From assembly GCA_040285825.1 (NCBI GenBank), contig JAUPSS010000002.1, positions 1,302,001 through 1,366,000 on the forward strand: a DNA stretch of 64,000 nucleotides, written 5' to 3'. The notes under the pieces were generated by a model. The model had not been told where the DNA came from. It searched no databases and was given only the letters and a program-made list of their open reading frames with translations. This stretch comes from Eukaryota sp. TZLM1-RC (lineage: Eukaryota; Metamonada: BaSk clade). Positions 10,880 to 20,706 of the stretch are shown here, piece by piece; positions within the stretch are counted from its first letter, which is position 1; every line of letters starts with the position of its first letter. The position numbers were made by a program, and so were the translations under genes.

Positions 10880-11250
10880 GATAACTTTCAGCAACACCAA
10901 ACGATACTGCAAGAAAACAATTTCATCAATCAAATGTTGGGATATTTTGGAACTTTTGTATTGCTCACTGTATCGACTTGTTTATTGAAGACTTGCCAAA
11001 ACATATTGACATGATTAAAGAACTCATGCACAATGGTAAGAATGTCGTCAAATTTATTGCTAATCATGGTCGTGTAATAAATATGTTCCGTTCATTGAGT
11101 GATGTTGAGTTGGCAAGTCCCACAACAACCGGATTTGGTCCAAATATTATCATCTTTAAAAGATTAAATGATTCTTGTACATCAAAACAACAAGATTCAA
11201 GTTTCCGTCCAGGTTATATGATCGATGGTGATTGTGAGGTAGAGTATTAA
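10880..11250 (+). pseudogene. hAT transposase relic (DUF659-type)
   Basis: The plus-strand frame reads GIFWNFCIAHCIDLFIEDL followed by PKHIDMIKELMHNGKNVVKF and ANHGRVINMFR. This is the pattern of hAT-family transposases around the AHC-x-D-L motif and the following helix. The frame ends with a stop at 11248. The catalytic first Asp region and the C-terminal dimerisation domain are absent, so it is a fragment. It lies between a LINE-A relic and the MINDY gene. Confidence 0.75.
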
Positions 11251-11463
11251 TAGTCATAACTGTTTGTTCGTTGTTTGTTTTTTGCTGAGTCTATTTAAAA
11301 GTTTGATGTAATAAGTTTGTTTGTTTGCTGTTGGACTAGTTAATAGAATAGAGATTGGTTATTAGATATGGTGGTGACATATGGTGACGAGTAAAATCTG
11401 TGTGACGGATCCGTCACAAATACGTCACATGCAACCCTAGAACAAATACTTTCTTCCCAACTC

Positions 11464-12282
11464 ATGAACTTTCAACTCAAACCAATTTATTATCCCCCTC
11501 TGAAGAGGCGTCTGTATATAGTGTTGCAGAATGAAAATGGCCCGTGTCCTCTCATAGCTATGATAAATTGTCTCACCTTACAAAACAGAATCTCTTCTGT
11601 GTTTCCAGAAAACAACAACAACTCAATCAGCGAGAGCACCTTGCTCTCTATAATAGGAGACCTCATCGCTAACATCCAAACTACTGATGAGAATACCCAA
11701 GTCAACATGTCAGACGCTCTTTCCTTGATACCTACACTAAGCCAGGGTCTCGACGTTAACCCTATTTTCTCACACATTAAAGCTTTTGAATTCTCGACCT
11801 CACTAACTATATTTGATATACTTGGCTTAGACCTATGTCATGCATGGATAATAGACCCCAATAGAGATGATCTCTCGCCTTATTCGAATTTCAGTTACAA
11901 TGTTGCTGTTGACAAAATTATTAACTCGGATGATATGTATTCATTGGGTGCTTTTTTAGAAGATACGTCTTCACAAATCACAGAATACGGTCTTGAATGT
12001 CTATCTTCTCAGTTGAAAGAGGGTTCGGTTGTTGTTTTCTTCAGAAACAATCATTTCAACACTCTTTTGAAACTAAATGGTAAGCTATACATTCTGCTCT
12101 CGGACATGGGTTTTGCTGACTCTTCCTTTGCTTGGGAATGTCTGGTGTCCGTATCAGGCAACAATGAACTTGTGCAAGCTGATCTGGGTATGGTTGTTGA
12201 AGAGGAAATGCGAATGGTGAGGAGACATGAGCCTTTAACACGCGCTAGTGTTGATGATAATGCATGTTGTGTCATTCTTTAG
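11464..12282 (+). CDS. MINDY: MINDY-family K48-specific deubiquitinase
   Basis: A 272-residue cysteine protease of the MINDY (FAM63) family, which trims Lys48-linked ubiquitin chains. The catalytic Cys lies in QNENGPCPLIAM (Cys28) and the catalytic His in FFRNNHFNTL (His197). Other family blocks are DVNPIFSHIKAFEFS, FDILGLDLCHAWIIDP and EYGLECLSSQLKEGSVVVFF. The protein ends CCVIL, so its last four residues fit a CaaX prenylation box. It lacks the long N- and C-terminal extensions of animal members. The start is the first Met, about 20 residues before the catalytic motif. Confidence 0.93.
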   Translation: MNFQLKPIYYPPLKRRLYIVLQNENGPCPLIAMINCLTLQNRISSVFPENNNNSISESTLLSIIGDLIANIQTTDENTQVNMSDALSLIPTLSQGLDVNPIFSHIKAFEFSTSLTIFDILGLDLCHAWIIDPNRDDLSPYSNFSYNVAVDKIINSDDMYSLGAFLEDTSSQITEYGLECLSSQLKEGSVVVFFRNNHFNTLLKLNGKLYILLSDMGFADSSFAWECLVSVSGNNELVQADLGMVVEEEMRMVRRHEPLTRASVDDNACCVIL

Positions 12283-12374
12283 CTTCTTTTGTACATAAAA
12301 CATTCTTAATGGAAATTTCTATTGGTCAATCACATTATAAAAACTAGCAAAAACTAAATACATTAAAAACTAAA

Positions 12375-13208
12375 TTATTTCTTCTTCTTTCCTGTTATAG
12401 CCTTTTGTCTTTTCCCCTCGAACCCAGGCCTTTTAGCACTAGTCTTAGTCTTTTTCCCTACCTTCCTCGCCTCAATATTAGCTGCCCTCTGCTCTTGTCT
12501 TTGTTTTTGTTGTTCTTGTTGCTGTTTGATCCGTTGATCCCATTGTTTTTTAGATCGATTCTTTTTGTTTTCCTCCTGTTTAATTGACTTCCTCAGTTTA
12601 GCAGTGTCGTCCAATACGTTTACACCTTGTGCTCGGGACAATGCATTGGACCAAGATTTTTCTTGTTCAAGAGGGACTGCAGTTTCAGCTGGAAGTTGGT
12701 TAATAAACTGCTTTTCTTTTTCTAATTGACCAAGTAGCTTCTTTTTGGCCTTTAGAGATCCAGATATTTTGGGTGTATTAGTGGGGGTTAGTGGTGTAAT
12801 ATTGAAGGCAACATCAATCTCCTCCTGACGGGCACACTTCCTTGCAGGAGTGGCAGGATCCTTTTTCTTGGAGGGTTTCTTTTTGAGGGTAGTAGCACGT
12901 CGTTTTCTACGATTCGGGGTTTCTTCAGGTTGTCCTTCTTTAGCACGACGTGATTGCTCAATGCGCTGACGGAGACGTTCTTTCAGTTCATCAATGGGTG
13001 GTTGAACACCTTCAGCATTGTGAGAATAGCTAGCCAAATGTGGATTTGGTGATTTTGGGTCTATATTGTGTTCAAACTGTGGATGAGTGACAGTTTGAAG
13101 GAAAAATGATGGAAGATGTGTGGAGAACTTTGATATGACTGTAATAAGCTAGATAGTAGGAAACAAACAGTCAAGATGCTGAAAAAGAGATTCTGAAGAT
13201 ATAGTCAT
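12375..13208 (-). CDS. SURF6: SURF6/Rrp14-like nucleolar protein, one 30-nt intron
   Basis: Coding exons are 13208-13169 and 13138-12375, giving 267 residues. The C-terminal SURF6 domain is clear: GVNVLDDTAKLRKSIKQEE, then a Lys/Gln-rich helix (KKQWDQRIKQQQEQQKQR) and RPGFEGK near the end. SURF6/Rrp14 works in nucleolar pre-rRNA processing and 60S/40S assembly. The N-terminus (MTISSESLFQHLDFISKF) is recovered only if the 30-nt intron at 13139-13168 is removed. Without splicing an in-frame TAG interrupts it and the rest has no ATG. The first 13 codons form exon 1. The gene is convergent with MINDY, with 92 bp between stops. Confidence 0.88.
13139..13168 (-). other. 30-nt spliceosomal intron in the SURF6 gene
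   Basis: In the coding sense it begins GTTTGTTTCC and ends CTTATTACAG. It contains an in-frame TAG and separates two parts of a plausible SURF6 N-terminus. Its removal keeps the frame (40 + 764 coding bases). A 20-nt alternative ending at the internal TAG would break the frame. Confidence 0.75.
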
Positions 13209-13249
13209 TGAAACAGATGATGTCTATAACAATGAAATAAGTGTGCTTT

Positions 13250-13691
13250 TTACACTGATGTAGAGGGACTGAGTTTTTGAGAAATGGATTTTATTCTTGA
13301 TACCTTTTCTTTGTCAATAACAACTTGGCTGGGATCACCAATTACTGATTTGAATCTCTGAATCATCTTCGCCTCAGATCTTGTGCGATTAATCTCAGCC
13401 CACCATCTTAGTTTCCTAATTTTTTTAATGATAGACTTCACCAACAATACTATTCACAAAAATCTTTTGTTTAATATACTCCTTAAATCTATCAAACCTG
13501 CAGTTTTTGGAATTGAATTGGGATAGAGTTGCTTCCCATTCTACTACAGATATAGTCGTGTGATCATTACTTCTCAAATTGAATGAGTAATCAATTTCGT
13601 GGGGAATATTGATTTCTTGAGGTACTTCACCTCTTAATAAACTAATTGTTCTTTCAGTCATTTGATTAATTATACTAGTGTTTAAATCCAT
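13250..13691 (-). pseudogene. Fanzor-like (TnpB-related) nuclease relic 1
   Basis: Two overlapping frames (13691-13425 and 13447-13250) join at a run of A residues near 13425-13440. They read DLNTSIINQMTERTIS, LLRGEVPQEINIPHEI, then KKIRKLRWWAEINRTRSEAK and FKSVIGDPSQVVID. The RKLRWW...NRTRSEAK...GDPSQVVID block resembles the segment before the RuvC-II-type region in eukaryotic TnpB-like proteins. The relic at 42845-43085 shares the RTIS-x2-RGE-x-P-x-EI block. The zinc ribbon and RuvC-III are missing. It is truncated and frameshifted, and abuts a LINE-B relic. Confidence 0.6.
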
Positions 13692-13722
13692 CCTTTTTTC
13701 CTGGAAATAATATTTTCTTTTT

Positions 13723-14016
13723 CAGTGGAAACTCCGATTTGATGGAATTTCTTTGAATGAATAACATCCTTTATTGAAGTCTCTCGAAAATATGGTGCAA
13801 GAATTACTTATTGATGTGTGGAAGAACTGTTTTCCTTCAAATTTGCCTTCTATCCCTTCGAGATCTGTGACTAATCTTCATCTTGATGTTGTGAAATTAA
13901 AAAAGGCTGTTGTAAATGGTTTTGAAGACCTGGATTTTTCTAAACGACTTAGGGTGACTAAGATTAAGAATCCCGTATTTGCTGCCTTTTTTTCAGACAT
14001 CCGAAATTGCAGTTTT
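13723..14016 (+). mobile_element. LINE-B relic
   Basis: It reads WKLRFDGISLNE, then (after a stop) LENMVQELLIDVW, PSIPSRSVTNLHLDVV and FEDLDFSKRLRVTKI. These correspond in order to the LINE-B linker between RT and the endonuclease at 1814-3490. It is truncated at both ends. The next 90 bp contain a short duplicate (two copies of ACATAATGTTGTTAA near 14035-14072). Confidence 0.85.
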
Positions 14017-14164
14017 TTAGGAAAATGTTTGACATAAACATAATGTTGTTAAATCAAACATAATGTTGTTAACATGTAGTTTTTTAGGCTGCACCGATAG
14101 ATATGATATGAAAAAGTCAACATCAATTGTTTAATTGTGGATTGGGAAACTGTCACAAATGAAT

Positions 14165-14749
14165 CTAATAATATGAAGTTCTTTCAACCTTTTCCTTCTC
14201 AGGGCGATGATGTTCTTCCGTGATTCGATGGTGGCCAGGACAGCTATGACCTTCACACTCGCCCACAGGTGGAATCGTCTCTTTAATTTCTTCCACATGT
14301 TCGTGTTGTTCAGTGTCCATATAGTCATTATGACCATGATGATGCTTTGTGTTTTTTGAATGTTCATTAATAATATCAGCCTCTTTTCTAATTGGTTGAT
14401 TAGGTCTAAACTGTAAAGTTTCTTCTACGGGTGCAGTAGAGCGACCAGCAACGTGTTCGTGCTTTACTGGTTGAATATACTCTTGATCATCATGGTGATG
14501 CAGATGATCAGGATGCGAGGGAGATTCGTGCTTTTGAGGTTCTTCTTGTGGAGGTTGAACTGGCTCATTGTGTCGATGAACTGTACGTTTCACTACCTTG
14601 CGAGCAGCATTAAAGACCTTTGATGCAGGCTGAACTAACCTTTGCATAGTTGACTCATCTTCTTCATTATTTGGCTTTGAGACCGCATAGCTAAGTCCCA
14701 CAACCAGCACAGCAGTAACCAGCACAAGAGTGAGTTTAAGACGAGTCAT
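14165..14749 (-). CDS. His-rich secreted or single-pass membrane protein, unknown
   Basis: I do not recognise the family. From the Met at 14749 the 194-residue product begins MTRLKLTLVLVTAVLVVGLS, a good signal peptide or signal anchor. A hydrophilic tail rich in His, Glu, Pro and Asn follows, with clusters such as HPDHLHHHDDQ, KHHHGHND and HHRITEEHH and one CEGHSCPGHH motif. The His clusters suggest metal binding or a pH-responsive secreted protein; that is inference. A start 13 codons upstream (14788) is possible but would bury the signal peptide. It has no close neighbour in operon-like order. Confidence 0.6.
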   Translation of the reverse strand: MTRLKLTLVLVTAVLVVGLSYAVSKPNNEEDESTMQRLVQPASKVFNAARKVVKRTVHRHNEPVQPPQEEPQKHESPSHPDHLHHHDDQEYIQPVKHEHVAGRSTAPVEETLQFRPNQPIRKEADIINEHSKNTKHHHGHNDYMDTEQHEHVEEIKETIPPVGECEGHSCPGHHRITEEHHRPEKEKVERTSYY

Positions 14750-14901
14750 AGAATGGAGGTTTACAGTAAGATTATAGATTTTTGTCACAGGTCAACTTGA
14801 TTCACTTCCAATACTCACTGAAAGTTTTATTGATAGTTTATTTGTTTTATTTATAGATGACAAAAAAACAAAGTAAAAATGAACAAGATCGTTAATTATT
14901 A

Positions 14902-15471
14902 TTAATTAATTTGATCAGAAACTCTACTACTTGTATTCCATAAGGGAGCATCCACCCTCCTGTCAAGAGAGAGCACATTAGAACCTAGAGTATCATACAA
15001 TTTATCGTCATATGAAAGTTGGTCAAGGGCCAGTGAAGAGGCCTCAAAATCATAATATACATCAACCGTTGCAGGAGGTTCTACTTTATAAGGCAGACCT
15101 TCAACTCCCAAGTCTTGCAGTGTTGATAATTCATTGGTTATCTTGTTTTTTGGATCAGGTGTATGTAGGAAGAGTTCGACGTTGGATATAGCATGTCTGT
15201 GTCGTTCAATAAGTCTGTGTTTTATCACCTCAAAAGGTGTTGTTATGGGAAGGTACAGTGAGAAGTTGAGATATGACCACTGAAGAGATAGTCTCACTGT
15301 AACAAGAACATGATTGACAAAAGTATCTGTGTGAACGGTGGAGAGAATGTTGGAGTAATCAAATTGATCAAGAGGACCGGAGCTCTACGATGAATGGACG
15401 TAAAGTCTGCCTACCTTGGAAGCCTTTCCTTTCTTTTTAGAACTCTTCTTTGATTTCTTTTTCGCGGGCAT
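14902..15471 (-). CDS. Unknown conserved-looking protein, one 30-nt intron
   Basis: Exons are 15471-15415 and 15384-14902, giving 179 residues. Exon 1 is MPAKKKSKKSSKKKGKASK, a Lys-rich N-terminus. Exon 2 contains LNFSLYLPITTPFEVIKHRL, then a short helix, LQDLGVEGL and a TVDVYYDFEA strand, which together suggest a ubiquitin-like (beta-grasp) fold; this is a guess from the pattern. Without splicing, an in-frame TAG splits the gene and the distal part has no good start. I cannot assign a function. Confidence 0.6.
15385..15414 (-). other. 30-nt spliceosomal intron in the unknown gene
   Basis: In the coding sense the boundary reads AAG then GTAGGCAGAC, and it ends CATTCATCGTAG before AGC. The length is a multiple of three, and the last codon of the intron is an in-frame TAG, so the protein continues only when it is removed. 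Confidence 0.65.
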
Positions 15472-15649
15472 TTAGGGTCAGGTAAAGCCCACAGGAGTGT
15501 AAAGATAGACAGATTGGATAGCTAAAGATTAATTGAAGGTAACCACTTATAGATTAAGCAAAAAACCAAGCAGGTATCCAGGTTTTTTTTCTCACCCTCC
15601 TCTACAAAAAATCCGTCTAACTTGAATCCTTACAGAGCCGTGATCATTG

Positions 15650-18600
15650 TTTCTACTCTTTCTTACTGTTGCCAGAATCTGTTTCTGATTTCAATAAAGT
15701 CAAAAGAATGAATGATAGAACACAAGTTGCTGATTACATTCTTTCCACTTCTACTCCTCTCCCTCTTCCCATTTCAATTTTGGATAAAAAATTTTCTGAC
15801 CTAGAAATTTCTGCAAATCTTGGTGAAAATGAAGTTTGTTCAAGAACGAAGAAACGCTCTGACAAATGGTTCAACTACCGAAAACAGGGACATAATGCTC
15901 GAACGTGTCCCAATGTGGAAAAAAATGATGTTGCAAATTCTGAAAAAAATGCAAAAGAAAATTTACTAGAAGAACAGAATCTGAAGAAAAATTAAGAAAT
16001 GATTCTCCACAAGTTGTTGCAAAACTAGTTAACAATCGAATCAAGCACAAGGTTTGCAACAATTGTGGTGTTTCTTTGAGAAAATTACAAAAGGTAAAAC
16101 TGCTGACCGATGCTTGAAATGCCGATTAGTCGACAATTACCATCCTCCCATAAAAATCCCCCAAAAAATATGTCCCTCGAAATGCAATAAATTTGCATTC
16201 GTTTTTAAATCCACGAGTCAGAGCTCCCAATGGTAAAGAAACTGTAGATAAACTCAAAATCCTACGTCCATTTAAAAACCCAATGATGGATCAAAATTAT
16301 TATGGAAATTATTGGGAAAACCATCCATTGATGACATCAGAATTAATTTCAGTGATCAAAAAGTGACCACGCAGAAATTTTGCTGGTCTTTCTGGGCTTT
16401 CGATTGTTCCTATCAAAGCAGTGGTTATTTCTTCAGAAGATTGTCTTATTTTATTAACCACATTTTTTTAATAGAATTTTAACTGGTCAACTTAAATATC
16501 CTGAAGAATTAAGATGTTCACGTTTGACTGCATTTGTAAAGAACGCACAATTGGATGTTCGTCTAATTGCGGTCTCTGAAACTTTACACAATGTTTTCTG
16601 CTTGCTGCTTAAATAGACTCAATGAAAAAGCAAAATAAATTTGTTGCCCTTTCAGTATGGAATTAATACCACTGATGGAGTTTCTTCAGCAGTATTTGCT
16701 ACAAATGTTTTATTTTATCAAAATGAATCCAATGTTTGTACGGCGTCGGATTTTAGCAATGCATTCAATTTAATTAGTTGTTGCAGTATTCATGGTGCTT
16801 GGTTACAATAATTGCCAGAATTAATGCCTTATTTTCAATCAACATATAGCTCAAATTCTAATTTGTATGTTGGTGATTCCATTTTGAAATCATCAAATGG
16901 TGTAAAGCAAGGATATCCTTCAGGACTTCTTTTGTTTTCTTTGGCCATTTATCCTATTTTATTGCAAATTCAAGAGATGTTTCCTTCGCTAAAATTGATT
17001 GCCGATATGGATGACGTTGCTCTTATAGGTGACTTAAAGATTGTGAGAAAAGTAGCTGTATGCTTTAAAGAATTATTTACCAAAATTGGCCTCTGCCTTT
17101 ATTTACTTTAATGTGTTTTGTTATTGAATTCTTCAGTTTCTACAATAGTTAAAGGTATTGAAATTCAAGCCAAATTATATTCAATTGATGCTATTCGTCA
17201 TTTGGGTTCGTTTTTAGGAAATAATGATGAAAATACCAAAAAATTGAAAAGTTGAACTCAATTTTCGATAAAATTGACCGAATGATGACTTTTGATATAC
17301 AGAAACAAATTGGCCATTATAAGACTGTGCTTTAGTTCCAACTTTAATCATATGTTTCGATCTACAAATCCTTTTATCACAAGGCCTTTGTCCCAGAAGT
17401 TTAATGAATTACGTACAAAAGTCCTTTCACAATTACTAGGATGTAAAATGTTCCAAATTCCATATCATGCTTATCGTAGTTCACATTATGGCGGTTTAGG
17501 TTGGACAAAAGCTTTGATTCTTCCTTCATGTAATTTTATTGGTAGCTGCAGAGATGCAATTTTCGAGGTTTCTGAAAGATTTGCCGATTGAAAAGATTTA
17601 TTAATGACAACGCAAAGTTCTACTGTTTTTGCAGTAAATGATGAAATTTCAAAAATTGAAGTAAAAAAATGGAGTCGATGCTTTCCCCAATCATTCAATG
17701 GTAAAATTGCGGAAATCTTTTTTGAAATTTAAAAAACACGCTTCGAACATTAAAGAAACGATTGACTGGAATGTATGAAAATGATCTTTATAATAATATC
17801 TGCAGCTCGGCTGTTTTAAATCAAGATCTTCACTCATTGTTATTAGAAAAAGGTGTTTGTGAAAACCAGTCATCAGATTTTTCACTATTTGTAACCATTG
17901 TACCACGAAGATTTGAACTGTGTGCTACTAATGAAGCGTTTGTAACAAAAATGAGAATTCATTTGAATATCCCCATTAATCAAATATTACCAAAAGAAAA
18001 ATGTATTTGTTCGGTACAGTTGTTTGTACAGATCACTTTGTGTCATGCTCTGAATTGTTCGAAATTGATAACTCATCGTTTTTCATTACATGATTCTGTT
18101 ACAGACACTGTTTTTATTAAGGTACGAATTGCAAGAATTTCGTGTATCAAAGAGCCTCTGCTGAAGTCAACACTGTCATTGAATAGTTTTGGTTCTGATG
18201 ATAGAGGTGATGTATACTGTGATTGGATTGAGAACTCTGAAGCTGCTGTTGACTTTGTTTCTTGTACTGTTGCAAATGACACTTTGGTTCATCGGAGAAA
18301 ACTTAATCCTGAAAGTGCTCTTGAATTTAAAGCTAACGAAAAACATAGAAAATATGAAAAAGATATCGAAGAAGCTAATGCTGATAGAAATAGACCACTT
18401 GTTTGTTTTGCTTTCCCAATTTCGATCAATGGAAGACTATCAGTAGAAGCATGCATGAACTTTTTGAATGATTTCCAAAAAATGGTTCAAGAAAAAACAA
18501 TGACAAGATTTGATATTGTTTTATGGCGTTGACGGATTCAATTTCCCCTTATTAATAGATTACCTCGGTTTTTCAATCGAATTAGAGAAGCTTTAGCTAG

Positions 18601-18687
18601 ACAGCAAGCAGATCAAGATTTTATATAGGAGAACTTGGTTCCATGAATTTAGCCCCATTAGTTATTTCATTGTGCAAGTTTAATAAC
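15650..18687 (+). mobile_element. LINE-A copy, near full length but heavily decayed
   Basis: This copy reaches further 5' than the other LINE-A copies: the frame 15669-15995 has about 55 residues before the CCHC knuckle (WFNYRKQGHNARTC here, with the first Cys pair lost). Next come remnants of the second Cys motif (QQLWCFFEK; the companion frame has DRCLKCR), RT pieces with NGVKQGYPSGLLLF and ADMDDVALIG, the thumb, the zinc/endonuclease region (RHGLC... then SDDRGDVYCDWIE and AAVDFVSC) and a C-terminal block interrupted by TGA at 18530. Many stops and frameshifts. The 3' UTR matches up to about 18687. Confidence 0.85.
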
Positions 18688-19984
18688 CAAAAGTTTAGGC
18701 AACCAAAGAAAAATTTTTGGGTGTGGAGTCTAGCATTAACCGTGTATTTCAACGGTGTTCCTTAGACAATAGTTCTATGCCATGGATGTTAAGTTTAGTT
18801 TGTGTTATTTGTCACAGTCATAGTTTTTAGTTTTATTGCGTGCTGCATCAGTGAATCTGTAGCATTACTGGATTTTTCCACTTTGAATGATTAAACTTCA
18901 TCAAAAAGTGTTGTTTTTGAAATTGATAATTGTAACATGAACTGCATTTATATCCAGCCAATAAACTGTAATTTCTTCATTTAATATAGGGTTAGACAAA
19001 ATACACCACCTCATTCAGGCGATATTGCAGCATGGTGATGTCACTAGTTTATCGTCAATTGTTTTTTATAAACCATTCCACTTTCTCTATGTCTTCTATT
19101 TCCAATTCATCAGCAGATCAACTCAAAATCAATAAATTGGATGATGAAATTGTTGATATGGTTGTAAAGTCACGCTTCTCATAGATGACAAGTGATTTCT
19201 TTAGTGAATTGCTTCATTATTCATGCATCATTGTTCCTCGAACAATGATGCAAAACCTCCTCTATATATTTGATGTATCACTAAAAGAATCATAAATACG
19301 GCTTTTTTGAGGTGTTTCGACACTAGAAGTAGTTTTTTTGGGGGTCAGAATTCCAGGCCACTTGACAGTGTGGCTACAACCTGCAGATTTATGTTGGTTT
19401 CCAAGTGTAAAATTGAAAGCTAGAAACCAACTAGATAAGCATTTAAGTCCCAATACTGTAGAAACTTCTTCAACACATAAAATCGGGTTAATCCTTGCTG
19501 AAACATGGCCAATAGTAACACAGAATCGAAAGTACAGTCCTGTTCTGTTAACATTTATTTATTGTTGACAAATATTTATTTAGCAGGATCAAAGACATTC
19601 TGTGTTTGAATCATACCTGAGCAGGACAATCAGCGCTTTTAATTTTATTCAATGAAACCTATACAATGTTGTTGTGATGACAATCCAAAATAGTTGTCAT
19701 GTCAAAGTATGGTTTGAATCAATGTTCGACCTAAATAAAGTCAAAGACAAAAGTGTTCACACATTTATGGAAACAATTCGATAGCTTAATTGGTAACACA
19801 TAGTGCCTTGCCTAATAGTGGATTATTTGAAATTACAAAAGAAAACAAATTTATTCAAATTGCTATTCATTCATAACAGTCAAGTACAGTAACTCGATTT
19901 TTCTGTTGCAGTACAGAAAAGCTTGCTTTGATATTAGTTGCCTGTTGATTAGATAATACTTACTTATCGAACAACTTATAAATC
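18688..19984. other. 1.3-kb stretch with no supported gene
   Basis: AT-rich. A short plus-strand frame near 19070-19180 reads SISNSSADQLKINKLDDEIV before a stop, which might be a transposase relic, but I cannot name it. The open frames at 19262-19568 look like chance. No repeat or RNA gene is recognised. Confidence 0.5.
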
Positions 19985-20265
19985 AACATCTTATAATCCA
20001 TTTCTCCCAAAACAAAAGAACTAGATGCAACTCTCTCATAGTGAGATCCAAGAGAAAGCAAAGCATCAGAATCTTTCTTCAACACCGCCTTAAAAATAGA
20101 AATCACAATTCTGTTTTGCCAAAACAATCTGTTAAAATTTCTATTGGTACTTTTCTTTACAATCATTTCAATATCTACTGAAAGACGTAAAGTGGTGGAA
20201 GTAAGTGAACTCAATAGAGACAACACACATGGATACAAATTGTGTGTTATACTGAGGAAGTGTGT
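19985..20265 (-). mobile_element. LINE C-terminal fragment
   Basis: The minus-strand frame reads NRNFNRLFWQNRIVISIFK and then SLGSHYERVASSSFVLGEM, almost the same as the fragment at 1-270. The stretch before it (NLYPCVLSLLSSL) also fits the LINE-C C-terminal domain. Its 5' edge lies 75 bp from a tRNA gene. Confidence 0.75.
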
Positions 20266-20340
20266 AAACGGAAACAGTTCAAACGTCACATTCAATGTTC
20301 CTTTTTGTGTCTCACCAAAACATCAGAATGTCAAATGTTC

Positions 20341-20421
20341 GACAGTGTATCCAAGTGGTTACGGAGTTGAATTCAGGGTTCAATGCAGAAATGCGCGTGG
20401 GTTCGAACCCCACCACTGTCA
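20341..20421 (+). tRNA. tRNA-Leu (anticodon CAG), intronless
   Basis: It folds fully by eye. The acceptor stem GACAGTG pairs with CACTGTC, with discriminator A. A 3-bp D stem (TCC/GGA) closes AAGTGGTTAC. The anticodon stem TTGAA/TTCAA carries loop TTCAGGG (CAG at 34-36). A long variable arm GCAGAAATGC follows, and the T arm is GTGGG-TTCGAAC-CCCAC. The long variable arm is typical of type II tRNAs such as Leu. A T-run at 20432-20435 can terminate Pol III. No CCA is encoded. Confidence 0.93.
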
Positions 20422-20691
20422 TTTGTCGTTATTTTCCATGTAATTTGATTTTATCTGTATAACATTGTTCATAAACCAGAGTCTTCTATGTATTATAGAA
20501 GTGATTTTTGTCCAAATGTAGTTTGTACCTGGACATAAGTTTCATTATTGCACTTTATTATTAGTGAATTGCAATTCTCCTCCTGATTTGGAGATGTTAC
20601 AAGATCCAAAGATTTATATTGCTGAATTGATGTGTCCGATGGAAATCTTTGTTGAATAGAGAAAATTAACAGATATTTGAGATTAACTGAT

Positions 20692-20706
20692 TTAAATAGA
20701 TGCCGA
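20692..20706 (+). repeat. Left target-site duplication of LINE-A copy
   Basis: TTAAATAGATGCCGA lies immediately before the 5' end of the LINE-A insertion and recurs at 22914-22928 after its 3' end. Confidence 0.9.

Noticed and set aside
13139-15414. Reassigned stop codons (ciliate-like code)
   Set aside because: In-frame stops in SURF6, PTPA and the 15-kb gene are explained by short GT-AG introns, while TAA, TAG and TGA all terminate conserved genes at the expected ends.
19778-19850. tRNA-like stretch (TAGCTTAATTGGTAACA...TTGCC)
   Set aside because: It resembles a D arm and an anticodon region, but I could not pair an acceptor stem, anticodon stem or T arm.
20144-20443. 99-residue plus-strand frame
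   Set aside because: It overlaps the tRNA-Leu gene and an antisense LINE fragment; no protein features.
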